Position numbers and translations under genes: made by a program. From positions 35,612-99,611 of the forward strand of contig NZ_JBHLWN010000012.1 of NCBI RefSeq assembly GCF_042432825.1: a stretch of DNA of 64,000 nt, read 5' to 3'. A model generated the notes under the pieces. It was not told the origin of the DNA. It ran no database searches and worked only from the letters and a program-made list of their open reading frames with translations. Within the stretch, counting starts at the first letter, position 1. Each line of letters opens with the position of its first letter. Positions 58,092 to 64,000 of the stretch are shown in pieces. The DNA is from Gordoniibacillus chartarius (GTDB lineage Bacteria; Bacillota; Bacilli; Paenibacillales; NBRC-103111).

Positions 58092-59504
58092 ATGGTTTAT
58101 GTAGCGATTTTCATTTTCTTGGTAACGTTGCTTTTTGTCATCTGGCAACCGAAAGGATTAAACATCGGCTGGTCGGCAAGTGCCGGAGCGATCCTTGCTT
58201 TATTATTTGGCGTGGTCAGCTTCGCTGACGTCGGCACCGTAACTGGCATCGTGTGGAATGCCACCTTGGCGTTTGTGGCCATTATTTTAATCTCACTGGT
58301 ACTGGATGAAATCGGATTTTTTGAGTGGGCTGCGTTGCATATGGCGCGGCTGGCACGCGGAAACGGTCTACTCATGTTTGTATTTATCATCCTGCTTGGA
58401 TCGGCGGTTGCCGCCCTGTTTGCCAACGACGGCGGGGCCTTGATTATTACCCCGATTGTACTCGCCATGGTCCGGGCACTTAAGTTTGATGAAAAGATGG
58501 TCCTGCCGTTTATTATGGCCAGTGGGTTCATTGCAGATACGGCTTCCTTGCCGCTTGTCGTCAGCAACTTGGTTAACATCGTATCTGCGGATTATTTCAA
58601 CATCGGTTTTGCGGAATACGCGAGCCGCATGATTGTTCCGAATTTCTTTTCCGTCATTGCGAGCCTCATTGTGCTGTATCTGTATTTCCGGAAAAGCATC
58701 CCGAACACTTACAATCTCACGCAACTGAAAAGGCCGAAGGAAGCCATCAAGGATATGCGGCTGTTTAAGTTATCTTGGGTCATTTTAGCCGCGCTGCTTG
58801 TTGCGTATTTTATCAGCGAATTTTTCTCGATTCCTGTATCCATTATTGCCGGGGTTGCTGCGATTGCCTTTTTGTTCGCGGCGAGAAAAAGCCCTGCGAT
58901 TCATACCTGGAAACTGGTAAAAGGCGCTCCTTGGGCTGTCGTAATTTTCTCTATTGGCATGTATGTGGTCGTTTATGGCTTGAGCAATGCCGGACTTACG
59001 GATGCACTGGGCGGCGTCATTCAAGCGATCGCAGACAAAGGGTTATTTGTGGCTACCGTAGGTATGGGCTTTATTGCAGCCATCCTGTCGTCCATTATGA
59101 ACAACATGCCAACGGTCATGTTTGATGCGCTAGCCATCCAAGGTACACAAACCGATGGCTTCATTCGTGAGGCGCTGATCTATGCGAATGTGATCGGTTC
59201 GGACTTAGGACCGAAAATTACGCCAATCGGCTCCCTGGCTACGCTGCTTTGGCTGCATGTCCTATCCACGAAAAATGTGAAAATCAGATGGGGCTATTAT
59301 TTTAAAGTCGGCATTCTGTTAACCATTCCCACATTGTTTATTACGCTTACCGGTCTTTATGTATGGCTTTATGTTCTCCAGACGCTACAGGTGAATGTAT
59401 GGCTATGTATTGCGGTGATTGTGATCGTCCTGGTGGTCGTTGCATTGATCATGAAGTCTTATATGGGAAGTAAACAAGCGAAAAGAGTTCATCAAGGCGA
59501 TTAA
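58092..59504 (+). CDS. arsB: Arsenite efflux pump ArsB
   Basis: A 470-residue membrane protein of the ArsB/NhaD ion transporter type, about 11-12 helices. Family text includes GWSASAGAILALLFGVVSF, the pore helix ANDGGALIITPIVLAMVRAL near 114, and the mirrored SIMNNMPTVMFDALAIQ and GSDLGPKITPIGSLATLLWL near 335-385. It expels As(III)/Sb(III) alone or with ArsA; no arsA gene is seen. ATG 58092 follows CAGGAGG. It is 15 bases after arsR. Confidence 0.94.
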   Translation: MVYVAIFIFLVTLLFVIWQPKGLNIGWSASAGAILALLFGVVSFADVGTVTGIVWNATLAFVAIILISLVLDEIGFFEWAALHMARLARGNGLLMFVFIILLGSAVAALFANDGGALIITPIVLAMVRALKFDEKMVLPFIMASGFIADTASLPLVVSNLVNIVSADYFNIGFAEYASRMIVPNFFSVIASLIVLYLYFRKSIPNTYNLTQLKRPKEAIKDMRLFKLSWVILAALLVAYFISEFFSIPVSIIAGVAAIAFLFAARKSPAIHTWKLVKGAPWAVVIFSIGMYVVVYGLSNAGLTDALGGVIQAIADKGLFVATVGMGFIAAILSSIMNNMPTVMFDALAIQGTQTDGFIREALIYANVIGSDLGPKITPIGSLATLLWLHVLSTKNVKIRWGYYFKVGILLTIPTLFITLTGLYVWLYVLQTLQVNVWLCIAVIVIVLVVVALIMKSYMGSKQAKRVHQGD

Positions 59505-59534
59505 CGAATTGAAATCAAAAGGAGATTGTTCACC

Positions 59535-59960
59535 ATGGAAAAAAAACCATTCATTTATTTTTTGTGCACCGGGAATTCTTGCAGAAGCCAAATCGCGGAC
59601 GGGTTTTTAAACGCGCTAGGCGGCGACAAATATGAAGTCAAAAGCGCGGGTCTTGAAGCACATGGACTGAATCCGCGCGCGATACAAGTCATGCAAGAAG
59701 CTGGCGTGGATATTAGCAAAAACACCTCCGATGTGATCGATCCAGAACTTTTGAATCGTGCCGATTATGTCATTACCCTGTGCGGACATGCCGACGAGCA
59801 TTGCCCTGTGATCTCCAACAAGAACGTAACAAAATGGCATTGGGGTTTTGATGATCCGGCAAAAGCAACCGGAACGGAAGAAGAAATCATGAACCAGTTC
59901 CGCAGTGTTCGCGATTCGATTAAGAGCCGGATTGAACAATTCGTCAAAGAAGGGAAATGA
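59535..59960 (+). CDS. arsC: Thioredoxin-coupled arsenate reductase ArsC (canonical)
   Basis: A 141-residue arsenate reductase closely matching the B. subtilis/S. aureus enzyme. The P-loop is FLCTGNSCRSQIADGF, then SAGLEAHGLNPRAIQVMQEAG, the thiol pair in LCGHADEHCPVIS near 80-87 and the end HWGFDDPAKATGTEEE. Start 59535 is 9 bases after AAGGAG. It is the second ArsC in this operon; the first has a variant loop. Confidence 0.94.
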   Translation: MEKKPFIYFLCTGNSCRSQIADGFLNALGGDKYEVKSAGLEAHGLNPRAIQVMQEAGVDISKNTSDVIDPELLNRADYVITLCGHADEHCPVISNKNVTKWHWGFDDPAKATGTEEEIMNQFRSVRDSIKSRIEQFVKEGK

Positions 59961-59970
59961 GGTGGCGACG

Positions 59971-60441
59971 ATGATCAAACGAATGCATGTTGCTTTAAAC
60001 TGTACGGAGCTGAACAAGTCTTTGGAGTTTTATCGCGCTTTTTTTGGGGCAGAACCGAGTAAGGTTAAAGATAACTACGCCAAATTTGAGTTAGAAGAAC
60101 CGGCGCTTCATTTTTCGCTCAATGTACGTCCCTTCGAACAAAAGGGTGTTCTGAACCACTTGGGATTCCAAGTGAATAATACGGAAGAAGTGCTGGCCAT
60201 GGGGGAGAGGCTCCGTCAAAGCGGACTGCTGCTGATAGACGAGATGAATACCACATGCTGCTATGCGGTACAGGATAAAGTTTGGGTATATGATCCGGAC
60301 GGCAACGCTTGGGAGATTTTCTACACAAAAGAAGATTCCGAATTCGAATCCGCCGGAGAAGCCAGGGATTTGTCCCTGTGCTGCGCACCGCCAGCGGCCC
60401 CGGTTCCGATTGAGTTTGGATCGTTTAAAAAAGGAGTATAG
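59971..60441 (+). CDS. arsI: ArsI/CadI-family C-As lyase
   Basis: A 156-residue glyoxalase/VOC-type protein. The metal residues are visible in KRMHVALNCTELNKSLEFYR (His), GVLNHLGFQV (His) and DPDGNAWEIFYTK (Glu), and the thiol pair expected for trivalent organoarsenicals in TTCCYAVQDK near 92. ArsI removes methyl or aromatic groups from trivalent organoarsenicals, giving As(III). A Cys pair also lies near the C-terminus (SLCCAPPAAP). ATG 59971 follows GAGGTGGC. It is 10 bases after arsC. Confidence 0.9.
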   Translation: MIKRMHVALNCTELNKSLEFYRAFFGAEPSKVKDNYAKFELEEPALHFSLNVRPFEQKGVLNHLGFQVNNTEEVLAMGERLRQSGLLLIDEMNTTCCYAVQDKVWVYDPDGNAWEIFYTKEDSEFESAGEARDLSLCCAPPAAPVPIEFGSFKKGV

Positions 60442-60444
60442 TCC

Positions 60445-60888
60445 ATGTCGTCTGAAAAAACCTACCATGCTTTGATTCCGGATAAAATTTTCATGGGCGC
60501 GGCAACTGATGTGGAATCGATGGTGAAAAATGAAGGTATCGACGTGATCGTGGATCTTCGCGGCGAAGCGACGGAATGCGCCTATCCAGCGGCGAGTGCG
60601 AAATGGATTCAAATTCCGTTAGCGGATCATGCCGCTATGCCGCAAGAAAAAGCTTTCGAGCAAGCGATCCAGGCCGTCATTGAAGCTTATCACCAAAACA
60701 AGAAAGTTGCTTTTCATTGTGGCGGAGGAAAGGGACGGACCGGTACGGTAGCCGCTGGCACCTTGCTTGCTTTGGGATTAAGCGATACGCTTGACGAAGC
60801 CGAGGCCAAGGCGAAGAGCATTCGCAACATCCTTGATATTAAACCATCACAGAGAGAATCCCTGAACAAAATATATTCCGATAAATAA
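60445..60888 (+). CDS. Dual-specificity phosphatase family protein
   Basis: A 147-residue protein with the Cys phosphatase signature HCGGGKGRTGT near residue 94 (His-Cys-x5-Arg). Before it, VIVDLRGEATECAYPAAS gives the general-acid region, and ALIPDKIFMGAATDVESMV the start. The fold is like bacterial dual-specificity or tyrosine phosphatases. It is 3 bases after arsI in the same operon and followed by a terminator; its role in arsenic detoxification is not known. The active-site Cys could be a target for arsenite. ATG 60445 follows AAAGGAG. Confidence 0.85.
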   Translation: MSSEKTYHALIPDKIFMGAATDVESMVKNEGIDVIVDLRGEATECAYPAASAKWIQIPLADHAAMPQEKAFEQAIQAVIEAYHQNKKVAFHCGGGKGRTGTVAAGTLLALGLSDTLDEAEAKAKSIRNILDIKPSQRESLNKIYSDK

Positions 60889-60897
60889 GCACGCTAG

Positions 60898-60920
60898 AAA
60901 CCACTCCAACCGAGTGGTTT
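60898..60920 (+). terminator. Terminator of the arsC-arsI-phosphatase operon
   Basis: AAACCACTC and GAGTGGTTT with loop CAACC, followed by TTTTCTC. It separates the first ars operon from the marR-arsO-arsM unit. Confidence 0.85.
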
Positions 60921-60942
60921 TTTCTCTTTGCGATTAAATCAT

Positions 60943-60971
60943 TTGCAATTTGCAAGTAAATACTGTATAAC
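60943..60971 (+). promoter_or_regulatory. marR-like gene promoter with TTGCAATTTGCAA operator
   Basis: TTGCAATTTGCAA at 60943-60955 is a 13-base palindrome. TTGCAA at its left can act as -35, with TATAAC at 60966-60971 as -10 (17-base spacer). The same palindrome is found before the next gene (61460-61472), which suggests a common regulator, most simply the MarR protein encoded between them. Confidence 0.7.
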
Positions 60972-60992
60972 TAAGTCATGAGGTGAACCACA

Positions 60993-61442
60993 GTGGAAAA
61001 TGTTCGCGAACTATTTCAAATCATGACACGCCGTTTTGGGTTTCTCAATAAAAATTGCTGCTCCGCTGGTGGCTGCGATATTTCCTTAGTGCAAAGCCAT
61101 ATTCTTTACGAGATCGATCGCCATCATCAACCGTCCATTCAGCAGGTAGCCGAGGCGTTAGGGACCGATATTACGACCTTTAGCCGACAAATCCAATCGT
61201 TAATTAAAATGAATTTGGTCAAAAAATCGCCCGATCCGAACGACCGCAGGGTGTATGTGCTTTCGCTCACGACAGAAGGGAAGTACGTGGCCACGACGAT
61301 TGACCAGCAAATGAACGCTTATTTAGCTGAAGTTTTCTCTCACATGAACGATTTTGAAAAAGAAACGGTCATTCGCTCCATTAAGCTATTGAATGAAGCG
61401 ATGTCAAAATCCAGCCTATGCTGTTCCACCCCCATCGGGTGA
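60993..61442 (+). CDS. Cys-rich MarR-type regulator in arsenic cluster
   Basis: A 149-residue MarR-family regulator. The DNA-binding domain has SIQQVAEALGTDITTFSRQIQSLIKMNL and the wing LVKKSPDPNDRRVYVLSLT. Unusually, two Cys groups flank the fold: NKNCCSAGGCD near residue 20-30 and SLCCSTPIG at the end (about 141-149). This suggests trivalent arsenic or another thiol-reactive inducer. The gene is preceded by TTGCAATTTGCAA and followed by the same palindrome before arsO, so it likely controls both. The start is GTG at 60993 with GAGGTG upstream. Confidence 0.75.
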   Translation: MENVRELFQIMTRRFGFLNKNCCSAGGCDISLVQSHILYEIDRHHQPSIQQVAEALGTDITTFSRQIQSLIKMNLVKKSPDPNDRRVYVLSLTTEGKYVATTIDQQMNAYLAEVFSHMNDFEKETVIRSIKLLNEAMSKSSLCCSTPIG

Positions 61443-61454
61443 TTTCTTTTCTCA

Positions 61455-61472
61455 TATACTTGCAATTTGCAA
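61455..61472 (+). promoter_or_regulatory. Operator ahead of the arsO-like gene
   Basis: TTGCAATTTGCAA at 61460-61472 matches the palindrome of the marR-like gene. TATACT (61455-61460) just upstream could be a -10, placing the palindrome over the transcription start. No clear -35 is visible. Confidence 0.65.
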
Positions 61473-61493
61473 ATAAATCGGAGAGTGTTGGGT

Positions 61494-62549
61494 ATGAATG
61501 AGGTATTGGATACGATTGTCATTGGAGGGGGGCAGGCGGGTCTTGCATCCGGCTATCATCTTCAGAAGAAAGGACTTCGATTTCTGATTTTGGACGCGAG
61601 CGACGAGGCGGGGGGCTCGTGGCCGCGTTATTACGATAGTCTCAAACTGTTCTCTCCGGCACGCTTTTCGTCGATGCCGGGCATGACGTTCCCCGGCGAT
61701 CCGAATGGCTATCCCAAGCGTGATGAAGTCATTCGTTATTTACAGGATTACCGGGCAAAATTTCAATTGCCGGTCCGAACCAATCAACGCGTAGCATCGG
61801 TCGAAAGGGATGGAGAAGGGTTTACGGTCCGTACGATGGTAGGGGATACGTTTCGGGCACGCACCATCATTAATGCGACCGGCTCATTTCACAATCCCTA
61901 TACGCCAGTTTTACCGGGGCAGGAGGCGTTTCAAGGCCGCACACTTCATTCCTCCGAATACCGGAATCCGGAGCCATTTCGCAATCAACGCGTAGTGGTG
62001 GTCGGGCGCGGCAATTCTGCCGTACAGATCGGAGTTGAGCTGGCCGAGGTGAGCAAGACGTCTTTAGCGGTACTCCGGCCGGTCCAATTCATGAAATCGA
62101 GGCTGTTGGGTCAGGATGTGCATTTTTGGATCAAACTGATTGGGTTTGACACCTTTCCATTTTGGCGGTTCGGGAAAACCGCGCCGAGTTCAAGTGCGGT
62201 GAACGATTCGGGCGGTTACAAAGAAAAAGTAGCGGCAGGAAAACCGGATCAACAACCGATGTTCACATCCTTTTATGAGGATGGCGTCATTTGGCCGAAC
62301 GGGAGAAAAGAGCCGGTAGATACGGTGATCTTTGCGACAGGCTACCGGCCGCATCTTCCCTACCTTCAAGCGATTGGCGCGCTGGATGCGGAAGGAAGGC
62401 CGTTACATCAAGCAGGCATAAGCGACGTTCTGGGGCTTTATTATGTGGGGCTGGAAGGGCAGCGTTCCTTTGCTTCTGCTACCTTAAGGGGGGTGGGGCC
62501 GGACGCGCAGTTTGTTGTTAAAAAGCTATTGCGTCATCTTAAACGCTGA
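61494..62549 (+). CDS. arsO: ArsO-like flavin monooxygenase
   Basis: A 351-residue FAD/NADPH monooxygenase. IVIGGGQAGLASGYHLQ is the FAD motif near residue 9, ASDEAGGSWPRYYDSLKLFS follows, VVVVGRGNSAVQIGVELAE is the NADPH motif near 172 and FATGYRPHLPYLQ the late ATG-GY pattern near 281. Length and start match the ArsO group of ars operons, proposed to act on organoarsenicals; the reaction is not well defined. ATG 61494 is preceded by GGAGAGTGTTG. It follows the MarR gene and its operator. Confidence 0.8.
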   Translation: MNEVLDTIVIGGGQAGLASGYHLQKKGLRFLILDASDEAGGSWPRYYDSLKLFSPARFSSMPGMTFPGDPNGYPKRDEVIRYLQDYRAKFQLPVRTNQRVASVERDGEGFTVRTMVGDTFRARTIINATGSFHNPYTPVLPGQEAFQGRTLHSSEYRNPEPFRNQRVVVVGRGNSAVQIGVELAEVSKTSLAVLRPVQFMKSRLLGQDVHFWIKLIGFDTFPFWRFGKTAPSSSAVNDSGGYKEKVAAGKPDQQPMFTSFYEDGVIWPNGRKEPVDTVIFATGYRPHLPYLQAIGALDAEGRPLHQAGISDVLGLYYVGLEGQRSFASATLRGVGPDAQFVVKKLLRHLKR

Positions 62550-62586
62550 CTGAACCTCATCTAATATTAAGCTACACATTTTCGAT

Positions 62587-62600
62587 AAAGGGGTGCCCCT
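62587..62600 (+). promoter_or_regulatory. Palindrome over ribosome site of the small CC-x3-CC gene
   Basis: AAGGGG-TG-CCCCTT occupies 62588-62601 and contains the likely ribosome site AAAGGGG. A hairpin could limit translation, though a 2-base loop is too tight for RNA without opening some pairs; a protein-binding operator is also possible. Confidence 0.4.
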
Positions 62601-62601
62601 T

Positions 62602-62781
62602 ATGAACCACAATTGGTACGTTACGGAAACGCTCATGAGACAAAAACAAGACGAAATCGAACGATTTGCTAGGGAAGCTTGGAAATGGTCCAAAGCCACG
62701 CGAATGCAATCGGAGAGATTCTTTTTGCGGAAAATTATGCCGGTAACACCAACAGCGTGCTGTGCTACAGGCTGCTGTTGA
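62602..62781 (+). CDS. Small protein with CC-x3-CC tail
   Basis: A 59-residue protein of unknown function. The first 45 residues are amphipathic helix (YVTETLMRQKQDEIERFARE, then AWKWSKATRMQSERFF), and the last residues read ACCATGCC before the stop. The four terminal Cys, similar in style to Cys ends on ArsM (SCCAPTSASSSCC) and the MarR here, could hold As(III). ATG 62602 is 8 bases after AAAGGGG. It lies between arsO and arsM in the same direction and so is probably in one operon. I do not recognise a family. Confidence 0.6.
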   Translation: MNHNWYVTETLMRQKQDEIERFAREAWKWSKATRMQSERFFLRKIMPVTPTACCATGCC

Positions 62782-62813
62782 TTTAATAATATTAAACTAA
62801 GGAGTGATTATTC

Positions 62814-63626
62814 ATGAATCAGGTAAGTGATGATCATATTCGTCAAAATGTTCGCAGCCGTTATAAAGAAATTGCTTTGCAACCGGTAGAGGACAGCTCA
62901 TGTTGTGCGCCAACTTCCGCAAGCTCCAGTTGCTGTAATTCACCGGTGGATTACGCGAATGTTTCTGTCAAACTTGGTTATTCGAGCGAGGAAGTAACCG
63001 CTGTTCCGGACGGCGCAAATCTTGGTCTTGGCTGCGGCAACCCGCAAGCGATTGCCGAACTACAACCGGGGGAAGTTGTGCTCGACCTTGGTAGCGGCGG
63101 AGGTTTTGACTGTTTTCTGGCTTCGCGACAAGTTGGAGAAGCCGGTCGTGTGATTGGTGTAGACATGACCCCGGAAATGGTAAGCCGCGCCCGTACCAAT
63201 GCCGCCAAAGCGGGAGTTACAAACACAGAATTCCGTTTAGGGGAAATTGAACATTTGCCTGTTTCCGATCAAACGGTAGACGTAATTATTTCGAACTGTG
63301 TGATTAACCTATCTCCGGCCAAGCAGCAAGTGTTTGACGAAGCATCCCGGGTTCTGCGCTCCGGCGGTCGTTTGGCGATTTCGGATATTGTCACAACCGC
63401 TGAGCTTCCTCCGGAAATCAAAAATGACCTTGATGTGATGTATTCGGGGTGTATTTCCGGGGCTTCCTCCGTTGATGAAGTAAAAGCTATGTTAACCCAA
63501 AGCGGATTTAAGGATGTAATTGTAGAGCTGAAGGATGATTCGAAGACATTTATAAAAGATTGGGTGCCGGGATCGAACGTGCAAAACTACATTGCTTCGG
63601 CTGTGATTAAAGCCGTTAAACCATAA
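62814..63626 (+). CDS. arsM: Arsenite S-adenosylmethyltransferase ArsM
   Basis: A 270-residue arsenite methyltransferase. The N-terminal Cys group SSCCAPTSASSSCCNSP near 26-42 and Cys in LGCGNPQAIAELQPGE near 66 are those expected for As binding, with the late Cys in NCVINLSP near 162 and MYSGCISG near 214. The SAM motif is VLDLGSGGGFDCFLASRQ near 82, then VIGVDMTPEM. It turns As(III) into methylated, partly volatile forms. ATG 62814 has AAGGAGTG upstream. A hairpin follows. Confidence 0.94.
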   Translation: MNQVSDDHIRQNVRSRYKEIALQPVEDSSCCAPTSASSSCCNSPVDYANVSVKLGYSSEEVTAVPDGANLGLGCGNPQAIAELQPGEVVLDLGSGGGFDCFLASRQVGEAGRVIGVDMTPEMVSRARTNAAKAGVTNTEFRLGEIEHLPVSDQTVDVIISNCVINLSPAKQQVFDEASRVLRSGGRLAISDIVTTAELPPEIKNDLDVMYSGCISGASSVDEVKAMLTQSGFKDVIVELKDDSKTFIKDWVPGSNVQNYIASAVIKAVKP

Positions 63627-63654
63627 CCGAATAGTTAACAAAAGCTTGATTGAC

Positions 63655-63693
63655 ATAAGGCTCCTGCAATTTGCAGGAGCCTTATGCTATAAT
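63655..63693 (+). terminator. Long palindrome after arsM (terminator or third operator)
   Basis: ATAAGGCTCCTGCAA (63655-63669) pairs exactly with TTGCAGGAGCCTTAT (63671-63685). It follows arsM by 28 bases as a terminator would, but no T-run follows; instead an extended -10, TGCTATAAT, lies at 63685-63693. Its centre TGCAATTTGCA equals the core of the MarR-type palindromes at 60943 and 61460. Confidence 0.6.
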
Positions 63694-63837
63694 TCACCTT
63701 TATTTCGAATGAATTCACCGACCGGGGAGATAGGACCGTTCGGCTTCCGGTAGACAATTCCGAATGCTATTCCATTATTATCAAGTTAAATTATGTGAGC
63801 AGTGACACTAACCAAATGCTAATCCCTCACAAGCACA
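63694..63837. other. Gap without recognised gene
   Basis: About 145 bases without a convincing gene. They hold a GC-rich stretch (GGGGAGATAGGACCG near 63725) after the palindrome. I see no further motif. Confidence 0.4.
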
Positions 63838-64000
63838 TTATTCTGTCTTTTCGATAGAATTGAAAATATCTTTTGTGATCCGGTGGATCATTTTCACATC
63901 AGTAGTCTTCTTCTCTTTTAGAAATTGGTAATGAACTTCTAGAAGTCCGGTGAAAAAGTCCGCGTAAAGCAGGCCTTTATCACGGGTTTGTCGAATTTAT
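63838..64000 (-). CDS. C-terminal end of an unidentified minus-strand gene
   Basis: On the minus strand a frame is open from the window edge to TAA (63838-63840), 53 codons, reading GLLYADFFTGLLEVHYQFLK, then EKKTTDVKMIHRITKDIF and a short end. The helical character, acidic/basic mix and end would suit the C-terminus of a TetR-type regulator or similar, but this is only an impression. The start lies outside the window. Confidence 0.4.

Larger units (their letters stand above)
29842..64000. mobile_element. Putative metal-resistance island (left boundary after nrdJ; right end outside window)
   Basis: From the base after the nrdJ stop the composition becomes AT-rich and gene content changes from housekeeping to recombinases and heavy-metal or arsenic resistance, without return to chromosome-like genes before the window ends. 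The recombinase operon at the left end would fit a Tn554-type element with cargo behind it, but a resolvase and decayed DNA at 36-37 kb show that the region may be a patchwork of several transfers. No right boundary or target duplication can be seen. Confidence 0.5.

Overview
The window reads as a spore-forming Firmicute of the order Bacillales, most like Paenibacillus or a close relative. The evidence is a GC-rich low-GC-Gram-positive style chromosome with strong AGGAGG ribosome sites, a CotF-type spore coat protein, a YheC/YheD coat-associated ATP-grasp protein, YvyF and YqzE homologues, and the yqhH-yqhG pair next to the octanoyltransferase gene lipM, an arrangement known from Bacillus subtilis. 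No rRNA, tRNA, CRISPR array or classical insertion sequence was seen.

Bases 1-29,841 look like ordinary chromosome. They hold the 3' half of an MFS transporter gene, an erythromycin-esterase-family gene, a LacI-controlled sugar-acid operon (split UxaA-type dehydratase, Gfo/Idh/MocA dehydrogenase, FucU/RbsD mutarotase) with a palindromic operator, a YvyF zinc-ribbon gene, a YheC/D ATP-grasp gene, an SDR dehydrogenase, a MarR-ABC efflux operon, CotF, an integrase-fold protein without catalytic residues, a Bax-inhibitor-1 protein, YqzE, a SNF2-family ATPase, a CpsB/YwqE-type PHP phosphatase, an exported Ala/Pro-rich protein, yqhH-yqhG, lipM, an AAC(3)-family acetyltransferase, a metallophosphatase, D-amino-acid transaminase, and the class II ribonucleotide reductase nrdJ preceded by two NrdR boxes.

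Directly after nrdJ the base composition drops and an accessory region begins that runs to the end of the window. Its first part (30,037-35,956) is a tightly overlapping operon of three tyrosine recombinases and a small TnpC-like protein, the layout of Tn554-type transposons. The third recombinase is unusually long and carries five tandem helix-turn-helix-like modules that resemble the start of the TnpC-like protein. Two near-identical TATATA-NACATG-TATATA palindromes sit between nrdJ and this operon. A stretch of decayed DNA and a serine resolvase follow.

The rest is metal and metalloid resistance. The copper part (37,411-53,173) has a multicopper oxidase lipoprotein, a DHA2 MFS pump, two CsoR-type repressors with G-tract operators, CopZ, CopA, a His-rich lipoprotein, a siroheme/Fe-S-type protein, a glutaredoxin gene lacking a normal start codon, a methyltransferase, a TVP38/TMEM64 membrane protein, a two-component system, two secreted lipoproteins, small membrane proteins and a four-helix-bundle cysteine-rich copper-storage-like protein. 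On the minus strand follow a 2Fe-2S CopZ-type metallochaperone, a methyltransferase, a Cd/Zn/Pb P-type ATPase and CadC with TCAAAT-N4-ATTTGA operator. The arsenic part has arsC-arsR-arsB-arsC-arsI plus a dual-specificity phosphatase, then a second unit in which a cysteine-rich MarR regulator and the palindrome TTGCAATTTGCAA appear to control an ArsO-like monooxygenase, a small CC-x3-CC-tailed peptide and ArsM. The window ends in the 3' end of a minus-strand gene.

Copper is oxidised outside the cell, pumped by CopA and bound by lipoproteins; Cd/Zn is pumped by CadA; arsenate is reduced and extruded by ArsC/ArsB; and arsenite can be methylated (ArsM), organoarsenicals oxidised (ArsO) and demethylated (ArsI). 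These roles come from family knowledge; the sequence shows the families, motifs and operon structure. All coordinates and base-composition remarks were read by eye.
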